Origin: Ditylenchus dipsaci
Taxonomy: Eukaryota > Nematoda > Chromadorea > Rhabditida > Anguinidae
Direction: 5' to 3'
Assembly: GCA_004194705.1 (NCBI GenBank)
Contig: SADC01000910.1
Span: 310,001-374,000, forward strand
Length of the DNA: 64,000 nucleotides
Each line of letters starts with the position of its first letter. The stretch's first letter is position 1. Of this stretch, positions 22,712-33,519 are shown piece after piece. Below the pieces are notes generated by a model. The model made no database searches, was not told where the DNA came from, and was given only the letters and a program-made list of their open reading frames with translations. The position numbers and the translations under genes are program-made.

Positions 22712-23398
22712 GTCTAAGGTTAGTAAAATCATTATTTCTGGTACGCCATCAGTCGAGATCACTCCTGACAGTAAGCCGTCCCCTTCTAGTTCTAGTATTA
22801 TGTTTTCCGACCAGAAGACGCTACTCTCTAGTTTGTCCAGTCTCATTCTAAGCTTACAGTCCGCTGTTCCTAAGCTTAATGGTCCAGAGTTAATAGAGGT
22901 CAAGGCCCAGTTGCAATCTCTATTTAGTGTTTTTCCTCTCCAGTCTTCTCCAGGTGACGAGATCCAGATTTCTCTCGAGGACGATCTCGACATTCAATTT
23001 ATGCTCCAGATCTTAAGTTTAAGCCCAAGAAGGCGCCTCTTGTATTTCCAGATTTGCTTGACGGATCGACAATTGCTGGATCTTCCGAGTCAACAGCGGC
23101 ATGCATGGATTCCCTCCGTATGGTTTCCTCCTCCGCCTCCAGCTCGCGCTCCCACTTGCAATACGAGGACAGTTTGGCTCCAGCTGTGGTTTCTATGGTG
23201 CCAGCTATGGGTGAATGGGAAACAATCCAGCTCTCGTCCAGCTCTCAGCTCTTAGTCTCCTCCGCCGAAGTCAAGTTTGGTGGTTCTCCAAGAATGTCTC
23301 CAGCTGAAGTGGTCGAAGTCGAAGCTCCAGTATCTAATTCTCTCATTGTTAAAACTCCAGATTGTTATCCCATCCCTGTACACCATGGTGGCCAATAA
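22712..23398 (+). CDS. Unrecognised coding-like region, plus strand
   Basis: The longest open frame in the window covers 22620-23255; from MSKVSKIIIS at 22712 the sequence is Ser/Pro-rich, then has a leucine-heptad-like stretch (SLSSLILSLQSAVPKLNG) and an acidic end (LEDDLD). A second frame takes over at about 23000 (PDLKFKPKKAPLVFPDLLDG) and continues to a stop at 23398, which would require one indel. Local GC is higher than the surroundings, so long frames exist in several phases, including the minus strand. A gag-like start of a retroelement is one possibility; no zinc knuckle, protease or polymerase motif is visible. Identity unknown. Confidence 0.3.
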
Positions 23399-24084
23399 AG
23401 ATTCCCAGTTTATCGGCGAACATGCTCCTTTGTTCATGGTAGCCCTCGGCTTCCACGTCCACCTTGTTTACTGGTAGCACCATGGGTACGTACAGGAAAG
23501 AGGACGTGTGTGCCGAGCGTGCATACTTCATGGAACATCCAGTACTTGTTGAGTGCTTCTGTTTCACTTGATCCAGGATGAAGCAAAATAACTTTTGACG
23601 TTCTCCCACCAATGTTAATAAATTCGGTCATCGTACAATCGATCCAAAAACGTACAGCTCCTGGATGTTCCAGCATAAATTTATGTCTGATCAGATCATA
23701 TTATCGGTCCAGCTTAATATCTCCATTATAGAGCATAGTTCCCTTTGCTGTTTTGGAACTCTATATGAAAAGAAGGTCCAATTTACCGGGCACGTGAAAC
23801 TAACCCCTTCTATTACATCGTAGAGGATTACTACCAAATGTTATCATGGCTCGATCCTTAATCGAATAAAATGTGGCGATAGGAATTTTCATTTTAGAAA
23901 GTGCTATTCCTAAAAACGAATTTCCGTTAGAAGAAAGACTAAGTATATTTTTCGTAGTCTCGTTTCCAGGTCGAAGTGTGCACTCACTGCACCATACCTG
24001 TCTCCCAAAGGTATCGTTCAAACCGACAATACTACAGTTGTAATCATAGCTTCTATTTCCACTTGTTTCATATCTTCCCCTAAA
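23349..24084 (-). CDS. Unrecognised coding-like region, minus strand, broken
   Basis: Read on the minus strand, an acceptor TTTGATTTTAG precedes an exon (about 24083 to 23808) with a Cys-containing, secreted-looking segment (NCSIVGLNDTFGRQVWCSEC). A donor GTTAGT and 44-nt candidate intron lead to a second segment with GAVRFWIDCTMTEFINIGG and then a third phase ending GHHGVQGWDNNLEF. At least two frame disruptions and a stop must be ignored to join them. It overlaps the plus-strand candidate at 23349-23398. I do not recognise the family. It may be a decayed gene or retroelement. Confidence 0.3.
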
Positions 24085-24803
24085 ATCAAAGAGAAAGACC
24101 GAGAATTATTTGAAAGCTTGTTCAAAGACTTCATATTAAACACCGTTTTAAAACATTATTGTCGAATACCATAGAGTATGAAGCAGGTGGAAGCCCTACA
24201 TCAATATCTCCTCTAGAGAATTATCTTGATACCTAGCCTCGAGCGTAAATAGGAGGCCTGGCATTTTTTTAATAGGTCACAGCGAAATTTGCAGCTTTTT
24301 TGATAATTTGATAATAAATTTAATCTTTATTTCGCTGGTTTTTACACTATTTATCTCGAAACTTTATAAAAATTTTAGCACAAATAACCAAAAGATAACC
24401 TCCATAAGCAACAAATAACCACGCTTAAAAAATCAGAGCGCAATATTTCAAGCGTCGCAAGCCTAGTACTGATTTGCCCCCCCCCAAGTAAACAAGTGAC
24501 GAAATTTACTTAGATTTTTCTATGTTACACGACCTCACAAAGAAAAGTCCTGAATCTGAAATATGTGAAGATACTGAATTTGACAGTTTAGTTTCAAAAA
24601 ATCTAAAAAAAAGTTGTGAAATCGACAAAAAGAAGTTCGGGTACATGTTCCGACTTTTGGGGAGGGCGCTTATTAGAGGAAATATGGTAAATTTTCTCCC
24701 CATCGGTAGGGCCACGCGTAGACAGCATTTTTCTGAGAAGAAAGCGTAGTTCAAAATTTGTGATTTTGCTTTAAATTGGCCAAAAGTTAAATTTTTTTGC
24801 AAT

Positions 24804-25050
24804 ACAGTCGAGTGGCGATAACCCGACACTCCCTCGAGTTCGTTTTCATCTAGGAACCCACCTACACTTTTTTACCCCAATTTTCCAAGGCTTTTGAAAA
24901 TTATGTTTTGACAGTCTGGTGCCTTGAGATTCCGATTTCGCCAGTCATTTTTGAAAATTCCTCAAATTTTGACACTTAAAAACAAGATTCCGATGACCCA
25001 ACACGGCGTAGAAAAAAGTCCAAACTCTGAATTTTAGTTGACAAGGACTT
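24804..25050. repeat. Single-ended pogo-like remnant
   Basis: Starts TACAGTCGAGTGGCGATAAC and continues with GACAGTCTGGTGCCTTGAG, a block related to the elements at 7412 and 58773. A CCGTATTC-type right end is also present just upstream (about 24660-24690, AGAGGAAATATGGTAAA). No matching far end is clear. Confidence 0.45.
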
Positions 25051-25344
25051 TAAGAAGAGTTGAGAAAGAATTTTTACCCAAATATCAGTCCCACATCCCG
25101 GGGAAAGTGCGTAAAACATTTCCAAGCCATTCTTTATTCATACGCTGGCCTACCCCTGAACTTATATCCTAAGCCTAAACTTGTTGTTTCAATGTGTAGT
25201 CACAGAAATTTTGCAAAGGTCAGAAGATTGTGGGTGAGGATATTCTATACCAGCGCCAATTCCCCTTCAGAAGGTAATTAAATTTGAACGACGAAAAAAT
25301 TATTGGAGTGGAAAAAATAACACTAAAATAAAAATTTAATTGTT

Positions 25345-26571
25345 TCAAAATTCAAGATTTAAGCTACCTTCTATATTATGTTCTTTGTTGGAATAATTAG
25401 CATTTTCTGTCTTTAAATCGATAATTTGATTCTTAGCACTTGATAGGTCTACTTTAGCGCTGGGAACAACTTAATCTTTGTATTCATTTAAAACATTGAT
25501 TTTTAATAGTTAACTCACAATTTACTTTATAATTTTGAAATTTTGTTCGATTATTTTCCAAAATTGTGGTATGTTCTTCACGCTTTTGTAATAAATCCTC
25601 TAATTTTGCTATTTTTTGATCCGTTTCTTTAATCCAGCATTGGTCAATTTAGTATAATCGTATTTTACATGGTACTCATGATTGAAATCTGATCGATCGT
25701 GATCACTAGTTTGTTGAACAGGTTCTGTGGGAAATTGTTGTGAATTCGGGTTATTTGGCTGTAATTGCATCCATATGGGAGGAGCTGACGGTCTATAATC
25801 TGTGTTATACACACCTGAATTGCTGTATTCGGTTTCTTGTTGGTGGACTGCAGTATTCGGTGTCTGGTCTTGAGAGTAAGGGAAGTTCGGATTCCCTTGA
25901 AAATTTATTTCAGAGGGACCGACAGCTGACTGCGTTGGAAGGGGGTTCACAAAATTCGGAGGATTGACTTCTGCATTCTGATGATGCAAAGGGGCTGCTA
26001 ATCCTGGAAATATTTTCAAAATTTGTTGAGTATTTGTTGTTGGTGGCATGTGGTCTGGAATAAAAGCTTGCTGACCGTCATTTAGATATTGGGAGTAAGG
26101 AACATGGGATGCGCAAAACGTGGAGGAGCCACCCGAGGTTTTGATGATAAATTTGGCTTGCTAATCCTGGAAATACATTTGATGCTTCTTCAGTACTGAC
26201 TTTCGGTGGTTTGTGGGGATGAATAGATGCGTTATAGGGAGACGCTTGTGAGACATGGACTGGCTGACCGTAGCCTGCATTTGCAGGTTGGGGGTAAGGA
26301 ACATGGAGATTTGTTGATGAGGAGCTGTGTAGGGATTTCCATGATGAAATGGCTGAAAAGAAGCTGTAGAATGATTATTGACCCAAGTTGCGCTTTGAGC
26401 TGGTGCTGCATACATTAGTGATTCATGAGTTGGATAAGGTTGTGCACTCTGTTGCACGCTGTTTCCATGTTCATAGTTAAAGCTATCTAAAACAATTAAT
26501 CTAAGTTTTAATTTAAAGCTTTATTGAAGACTGTTTTGGGTGTATATAACATTTCCGCTTTGGGCGAGCAT
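25345..26571 (-). CDS. Pro/Gln/Asn-rich protein with coiled-coil tail (indels)
   Basis: Minus-strand gene of unknown function. Exon 1 26571-26532 (MLAQSGNVIYTQN) joins exon 2 at 26486 through a 45-nt GT-AG intron, giving NSFNYEHGNSVQQSAQPYP onward. The protein is rich in P, Q, N, H and Y and likely disordered. It contains an internal repeat: HVPYPQPANAGYGQP...FPGLASQIYHQN is echoed by HVPYSQYLNDGQQ...FPGLAAPLHHQN. The C-terminal part turns helical (IAKLEDLLQKREEHTTILE). A last exon ends at a TGA at 25345-25347 (SLNLEF). Three single-base frame changes (near 26310, 26130 and 25630) must be bridged, so it is either indel-damaged in the assembly or decaying. Exact 3' splice sites are unsure. Confidence 0.5.
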
Positions 26572-26699
26572 TGTTTTTATATGACACTAGCGCCTTAATT
26601 TATTTCCTGATTTTAAGGTCAAACAATATATGATCAACCTGTAATACGGTCACCTCCTGAAGAGGAGCGGTTCAAGAAAAATAGGTAAAATAATAATCT

Positions 26700-26870
26700 A
26701 TTAGAATACCGTATAACCTCTATTAATTAACTCGAATGATCCCCTTTTGCTGGTTATAATACCACACGATATTGCATGTTTGTTATCGCTTTTCTCACGA
26801 ATCCAGCCTTCTAGCTCCACATCAAGGTAGGGATGCTCACCACCATCGATTTGCAAAAAATTGACTTGAC
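26700..26870 (-). CDS. Possible exon of unknown gene
   Basis: A minus-strand frame (FLQIDGGEHPYLDVELEG, then IREKSDNKHAISCGII) looks protein-like in composition, is preceded by an acceptor-like TTGTCAAG and ends in GGTTATACGGTATTC with a possible donor. It lies upstream of the Pro/Gln/Asn-rich gene and could be an upstream exon or a separate gene. Not recognised. Confidence 0.25.
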
Positions 26871-27022
26871 AAAAAAACCGAAACAAATGAGATTTTACTT
26901 TCTTTCAGTATTTGAAAATTTTAAACAAAATTTTGTTAAAAAATAACTCCTCACTATAGACTAACTCTTCACCCTCTAATAACTCTCAAAAAAAACCCTC
27001 ATTTTTTACGAAATATTTTTTC

Positions 27023-27471
27023 GGCTAAGGGAAGATTGCCAAAAACCAAATTGCCAAACGTAGGGTTCCCAAAACGAAGATTGCCAAAACGAAAATTACC
27101 AAAAGTAAAATTGCCAAAAACGAAAATTGCCAAAACGACATTTGCTTTTAGTGCAACAAACGAAATAAAAAAAGTGTTATGTGTGGAAAGCGTATATAGC
27201 GCTACCTCGGTATAGCGACACCCCTTGGGACCGGCCTTGGAGTATCACTATACTGGAGTGTCACTATATTGGAGCGTCACTCTAGCGTCCTTCAGCCAAA
27301 ACCAAACGAATGGATAAATGAAGGGTACGTTATTTGAAACTGAGAGCTTTTATTTGTCATGGCAATTTTCGTTTTGGCAGTTTTCGTTTTTGGCAATTCT
27401 CGTTTTTGGCAATTTTCGTTTTGGCAATCTTCGTTTTGGTAATTTTCGTTTTTGGCAATCTTCCCCTAGCC
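27023..27471. mobile_element. hAT-like element with CGAAAATTGCCAAAA arrays
   Basis: Ends GGCTAAGGGAAGATTGCC and the inverse of GGCTAGGGGAAGATTGCC; exact 8-bp duplication ATTTTTTC (27015-27022, 27472-27479). Both arms are tandem units of about 15 bp built on ACGAAAATTGCCAAA, inverted between arms. The centre (27190-27300) holds a TATAGCGACACCCCTTGGGA palindrome unrelated to the arms. Confidence 0.9.
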
Positions 27472-27479
27472 ATTTTTTC

Positions 27480-30237
27480 TGTTGACTTGTGTTACAACGT
27501 CGCTTAAGTTAGCAAGATATTTTGGCTCCCTAAACTATTTTTATCTGATTTAAATATACTTAATTTTAGGAAGCCAAATTATTTAGGTCTGCATGAACAG
27601 TAAATCGAGACTTGACAGAAATAATAAAAAATTAAAATACACTATAATAAACACCGCTTAAATTGTTTGCTTACCATTTTTATCAAAACATCCAAAACAA
27701 TTCCACTTTACGGCATTACAAAAGCTAATGATGCAAAAACTAAATAATAAGAATGCTGGAAACATTCTAAAAGTTCAAATCATTAATTCAATGAGGCAAA
27801 ATATTTATAATCATGTTAATCTTCGTGAAAATGGAAAATTTACAAAATGTATAGACGATAAAGATATTAACCCATTTGTGGCCGAATTCCCAAAAAGTCT
27901 TTATTGTTTAATGGTTTAGGCCCTTACCTGATTTTTTCATCTGGACACAGTTATTTTAATAGCAGTTTTGTATAACTTTTTGAAAAACTCATAATCTAGA
28001 AAATTAAATTAAAAAATTATGTCTTATCACTATTTTTTAACCAAAATGCAAAAGTATTCACAAAGTCAGCAAATTTTAAGTAACCCTCGAAATTCCTCGT
28101 TTTTCTAATTTCTCTGAATCCAAACTTAAATTCTTAAAATTTGATCTTTCGACTAACAATACCTTGTTTTGCAGATTCCTTACTGCACTTTTACAAAAAA
28201 AAATTAAATATCTGTTACTGCGATAATTTTGACATAAAAACTTTAACTCATCAAATGATTATAAAATATTTTAAGTTTTGTTTTTAGGCAAAACTCAAAG
28301 AGAATATCTCAAATTTCAATTGGTGAAAAATTTATCATTTATCTGTTAGTTTGCAGTAAATTAAATCAACTTCAAAATACAAAAGAATATTTGCAGAAAA
28401 AGCTTTCATTTTTAAAGAAAAAGACATGAATTTGACACATCCTTTTTACCTCTGCAAAGTTTTTGGTTGCAAGTTTATTTTACTTATTTTTTGTATCACG
28501 ATTAAGTAAATTTAGTCTCAGTCTGTAGCTTAGACATTGAATGTGCTCACCGAAAACTAAACATTAAACTTTTTTTGGAATAGTGCAGTGTTTTAAAGCA
28601 AATTTCGTTCTGAAATATCTTGAAAAAACAGGAGGAGCAAGGAAATTTTCGGTACCAATTTGGTACCTATGCGCATCAATGGGTTAACCCATTGATAACA
28701 ACTTGAGGGCATTTGAAAAGAACTAGCTTGCCCATCTGAGGTCTTAGTTTGTTATCACTTGCTATGAGATGAAGAGGAGAGATAGCCGAATGCTCAGCTT
28801 TGAAGAATGGTTTAAAAATCATCGAATAATAAAAGAGATAATTTTGTTGTAGCACTTTCGTGTTAGCAGAGAAAGGTGAGTGTATGACCAAGAAAGATAC
28901 AAATTTACGTGGCTAAATTAAAGAGCCCATTCACTTGACATCTATATGCTAAGATAGTCTATTTTAGGGATGTCATGGGTTTTTAACTATGAAGGCAAAC
29001 CATTTCCATATGCAAAATGAATTTCAGAGAACATTGATGCGTCGACTTCTCTTGACATGAAGAAGTTTGCAAATTCTCACACGTTTTTCTAATAATTTTT
29101 AGCAGGATAAATATCTCAAACTTTCAAGGCAAGCTTTTGGCTCTACTGTAATTGGCTAGAGACGATGATTCCATCGGTACAGTATTTTTCACAAAGAGCG
29201 GTATAGGCTTAGTGTGTACACTTTTTATACCGTCGGTATATACCCAATATACCGTTGACGATGACCACATTTGGCAAAGTAGACATTTTCCAGTGTTTTA
29301 TCAAGTGAATTAGTACAAGCCGCAGCCTGTTAAGACGCTTAAATATGTATTTTTAAAATTCGAAAGAAACACAAAAATAAATTTGACTAGTAAAAGATTT
29401 TCATACATAAATAACTTCTAGTCTTTAGGCGTTCTCGATCAAGCGAAGATCTCCTCCGACTTTGTAGAGGAGACGCTTTCATTTATGTTTTGGTTGGCAA
29501 CTTATTATAGTCCATTTTTTCATTGATCAAATTATATGTGATACGATGGATATATTTATTTTCTAAAAAAGGTTTTGTAGTTTTGCCTCTCTTATTTTGG
29601 ACGGCATATAGGGCTTTTATGGCATAGTTTAGAATGCTCGTCATCTAGCTCCTAAAATCTGTAAGGTCATTTTGAAAAATTAACAGTCATTTTTGTCATT
29701 TGAAAAAATATTTTAATATATTGTTTAACCCGTTTCTGCCGCAATTAATTTTCGAAAAAATTTAAATTTTTTCTTTGATTTGAAATGGTCATTTCCAGGG
29801 TAAAATGGTTGGTTTTATTATGAAATGCGGTCAAAAATGAGTTAGGATAATAAAAATCTCGAGATCTTGACAATTTTTAGAAAGTTTGTTTTTTAGCACT
29901 CTGTCAACCAAAATTGCATTTTTAACCTACTTTTTGTGCATAATATTTAACTAAGTTACCCCTCAAAATTTAGCTTGTTGTCCGAGCTCTCTTTTGAGCA
30001 AATGTTTCCTTGAGGTTATTGGAAAAATAAGTAAAAACAGAGTGCCAAGAAAACGAATTTTAATTTTTATGTTTTCTTAAATTTTTACTATTTAGACATT
30101 TAAAGAAAATGCTAATACTTGGTATTTTTTCATTATAAAGTTATTCTGAAAAATAAGTTCTGTAGCTCTTAGTCTTCTCTACAACAATTTTTTTTTGAAA
30201 TTTTATAGCATTGATATACACAAAGTAAAAATTTGAA
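27480..30237. other. Gene-free stretch
   Basis: No gene or bounded mobile element recognised. The longest frames (about 60-70 codons) have no family resemblance. Part (about 29460-29760) is a diverged relative of the hairpin element arms at 60160-60300 (GGTCATTTTGA...TTAAC...). Near 29190-29270 there are several TATACCG/CGGTATA motifs. Confidence 0.4.
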
Positions 30238-30245
30238 CTGAAATG

Positions 30246-31043
30246 GGCTGTACAAACTTTCGTAAGAAGACAATTTCGTAAGAGCGAATTTTCGTAAAAG
30301 CGAATTTTCGTAAGAAACATTTTCGTAAGAAAGATTTTCGTAAGAGCGAATTTTCGTAAGAAATTTTTTCGTAACAGCGAATTCCGTAACGAATTTCTTT
30401 CGTAAGAGGAAATAATCGAATTTTTTTCACTCTTATTCAATTCTTGTAATTCAGGATTTCATCTGATTCATTTGTTTTGGCCTTTCTGTCACTGTTTGAC
30501 ACTTCGAACAGTTAATTATATGACTATTAACTGTATGAGCACAAAAGTTGGTAAGCATAGGTCATATGACTGAAAATTTTGATAATTAGTTGACCCCCAG
30601 ATTTTTCATATATTAGGAGACCAGCAGAAACACCCAAAAGCATGGTGAAAAACTCCGAGCTAGAATTCATATATTATATACTACACATAGCAATTTCCCA
30701 TCAGTGGCATGTATGGTATAGTAGGTAAGTTGATGGGTTGAATTTTTTTTCACCAGTGGTTCGATTCCACCCTCTGACTGTTTCATTTTTTTCTGGACTA
30801 TTTTTGGTCAAAACATCACAGAAGCTATAAGAAACATCAAAGGAGGATCAAAAAGCAAAAAAGCAACTTAACATATCACTAATTTTACTGAAAACCGCGT
30901 TACGAAAAAGCTTGTTACGAAAATTCGCTGTTACGAAAAACTTCTTACGAAAATTCGCTCTTATGAAAAAATTTCTTACGAAAATTCGCTTTTACGAAAA
31001 TTCGCTCTTACAAAATTGTCTTCTTACGAAAGTTCGTACAGCC
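30246..31043. mobile_element. hAT-like element with TTTCGTAAGAGCGAA arrays
   Basis: 798 bp; ends GGCTGTACAAACTTTCGTAA and the inverse of GGCTGTACGAACTTTCGTAA; exact 8-bp duplication CTGAAATG (30238-30245, 31044-31051). Each arm is about 150 bp of tandem units near TTTCGTAAGAGCGAATT, inverted in the other arm. The middle is unique AT-rich DNA with no transposase. Confidence 0.9.
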
Positions 31044-31051
31044 CTGAAATG

Positions 31052-32931
31052 CTTGTAAACCTGTCAAAATTTACCGATTTTTTCAGTCGAATTTTCACAA
31101 TTAAAATAAAGCGATTTCGAAAATTCGAAAAGTACATTTTTGATATTGAACTCAGGGCTTCCAAACAAGCATACATTTTGTTTATGTGGTCAGTGTGATA
31201 AAGTTACTGTGTGATTTAAGCAATTTTATTTGACAAAATAAAATTACTTTTTCGATTCAAATTGACTAGTTCATTTTTAGTTTTGTAAAAATTAAAAAAA
31301 ATTCAAATATTTGTGAAAGGCATGTCTGAAAGTTTAAATGATGAGCTACAAATCAAAAAAATCAGCTCGGAAAATTTGAATAATTGGCGAGAACCAAACC
31401 TTTAAAATTGTGGTTAAGGACCACCCCTACTCCCACCATGATTAAAAATCATGCTTTTGGCATTGTGTTTTCGAACCGCTTTTTCAATATTGCTCACAGG
31501 CAAGTTGTAGCTCCTCTTCTTGGCTACAAATTGAGTATAAATTGTCCAAGAATAGTCTCCGAAAAGTTGATCAAAACACAAGGCCAAGGACACGATTTTG
31601 AAAGAGGGGTGAGGGGGCTTTACATGGTAACGTAAAAATGTCGAAATCTCATGTTTTCACTGATCAAACACTGTTTTTGACAACATTTTATAATAAAACC
31701 GACCATTTTACCCCTATATACAACCTTTGCACAAAACAAAAAAAATTCAAAATTTTATGTATGATCTCATACGCACGCATATGCAGAAAAGCTTTAAGTA
31801 ATGCATAACAAACTTTAAGTAAGCACAAATTCAAAATAGGGCTATTTTTAACAGCACCCACCTTTAAAGACCCATTGCTCAGCAAACCTACACGAAATTT
31901 ATTAAAATAGTATTTGTAGCCTACTTAGAATGACCTACTCTGCAAATAAAAATACAAAACAGGTAAAACAGGCCTGCCGCGTTTGAAAAAAAAAAGAATT
32001 TATTTATTATGCTAAACTAAAATTTGTATTTAAAAAATGTTATGTTGTTAAGATTCGTCAAAAAGTTGCAAAGGTTTTACTTTTTACAAAATTTTATATA
32101 AAAAACATACACAACGGACATATTATTTTGCTAAAAGCCGTATCTAAAACCTTTATATTAAGGCTAGAACTTTTGTTCAGTGAGAAGGCACATCACACTT
32201 ATAGAGTGACCAGTAGATGCCTACTCTGACTGGGTGGCAAACGTGATAGCGTCTAGGAAGAAATGATGTGTATCTGTGCTTGATTTCGTCTGGCTATAAA
32301 TTTTTTGTTTTCAGAGTATTTTTTATTTACAAGTCTTTTTTTTAATTAGTAATTTTGTTAAAGTGGTGAAAGTATCCATATTTAGATTTTCTATATAAAG
32401 CATATTTGTAAAAATATATGTTGTCGTCTTACACGAAAGTTCAAAAGACCATTTCGAATATTTATATCACTTTTTTATTGCCACTTTTTACTCCTGAGTT
32501 TTTCTAAAAATATTTGCTTATATTCACTTGGGCTTGAGTGAAGAATACCCCTCGGCTACGCAGACATGTCAAAAAGAGAATATAACCACTTTTCATTCTT
32601 CTCAACTCAGATTTAATCACAAACCGCAAATTTTGAACAAAAAAATTGGTCGAGCCCGTTATGCGGAGCACATGTTGGTTAAAATTTGTTAAAAACCTTA
32701 ATTTAGTCATTTTTACAAGAAGGTGCTTTGGATAACTAACTGGAAATTTTTTTGTGCAGTAAAAAGTTGTGAAGATTTCCCAACGAGAAAAAGGATTATA
32801 AAATGTCCTTAAAAATAAATAGAGCTGGGCATCGCAATATTGGGATTTTATTTTGAACGTATTTTCGACACAATTCTGAACTGACATTTATTGCTAAATA
32901 TTCCAGATCCTGCAGCTACTTTTCATTCATC
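31052..32931. other. Mostly gene-free stretch
   Basis: No feature I can support. One minus-strand frame of 127 codons (32504-32887) has no recognisable motif and a composition typical of chance frames in AT-rich DNA; I do not call it a gene. Confidence 0.4.
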
Positions 32932-32937
32932 TTTATT
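32932..32937 (-). promoter_or_regulatory. Polyadenylation signal AATAAA
   Basis: Minus-strand AATAAA 45 nt after the stop codon of the small four-exon gene, at a plausible distance for 3' end formation. Confidence 0.4.
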
Positions 32938-32981
32938 AAACGTTTGGCTCTGTATGTGTTCGAGGGAAACCCGAAAAAGAC

Positions 32982-33504
32982 TTAGTCGCTCCCTGTTGTT
33001 TTTTTTTGTGATTTTTTAAGCTTGACAAACAAACTGCTATATCGGTAGATATATTTGTTCAGCGAAAAAATAAAGGTATATATATTCTTTTGGCGTTGAA
33101 AAAGTATTTGCAGAAAATCTTTTAGGGTAAAAAGCTGAAAAATTTATATATGGTTTTGTATTTAAAAAGCTGAACAATATACCCGAGCATCATCTGGATT
33201 GAATCCCCAGTTAAGAGCGTAATTAGCATAAGGCTGGTCAGCATCTGGTGGAATATACCTTCCAGCTTGGATTAATGAGCAGCAAAGAGATGGTCCAGAG
33301 ATGCTTTGGGACAGCTTTAAGTTGTTATTTGTGTCTTAAGTAAACAAATTTCTTAAAAAGCTAACCTGGGACACAGCTGAGCCGTGCGCACCCCCTCCAA
33401 GTCGACAAACATGGTTGCTGTCAAACTTGAATTTTTTCGTCCTTTTTATTTTAATTTAAAAAACAATCCACCTGTCCACAGCTACATATTCGGTAATTGC
33501 TCAT
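32982..33504 (-). CDS. Small four-exon gene of unknown function
   Basis: Recovered from splice signals. Minus-strand exons: 33504-33472, 33425-33366, 33314-33183, 33134-32982; introns 46, 51 and 48 nt, all GT-AG and all phase 0. The ATG is six bases past an acceptor-like TTTTTGTTAG, suited to trans-splicing. It encodes 125 residues: a Cys-rich start (MSNYRICSCGQ), a Gly-rich piece (CRLGGGAHGSAVS), a segment GPSLCCSLIQAGRYIPPDAD followed by YANYALNWGFNPDD, and a basic, aromatic tail ending KTTGSD. AATAAA (32937-32932) lies 45 nt after the stop. No obvious signal peptide. I do not recognise the family; the last exon is AT-rich and the least certain. Confidence 0.5.
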
Positions 33505-33519
33505 TTTCAGCTAACAAAA

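Noticed and set aside
30203..30440. Two overlapping frames of 75-99 codons in the TTTCGTAAGAGCG arm
   Set aside because: They are translations of tandem units in the arm of a transposon; the repeated residues follow the DNA repeat exactly.
27023..31043. CRISPR-like regular repeats
   Set aside because: The repeats are tandem without unique spacers, are inverted between two arms, and lie in eukaryotic mobile elements with 8-bp duplications.
32504..32887. A 127-codon minus-strand frame as a gene
   Set aside because: No motif, composition like chance frames in AT-rich DNA, and it lies beyond the apparent 3' end of the four-exon gene.
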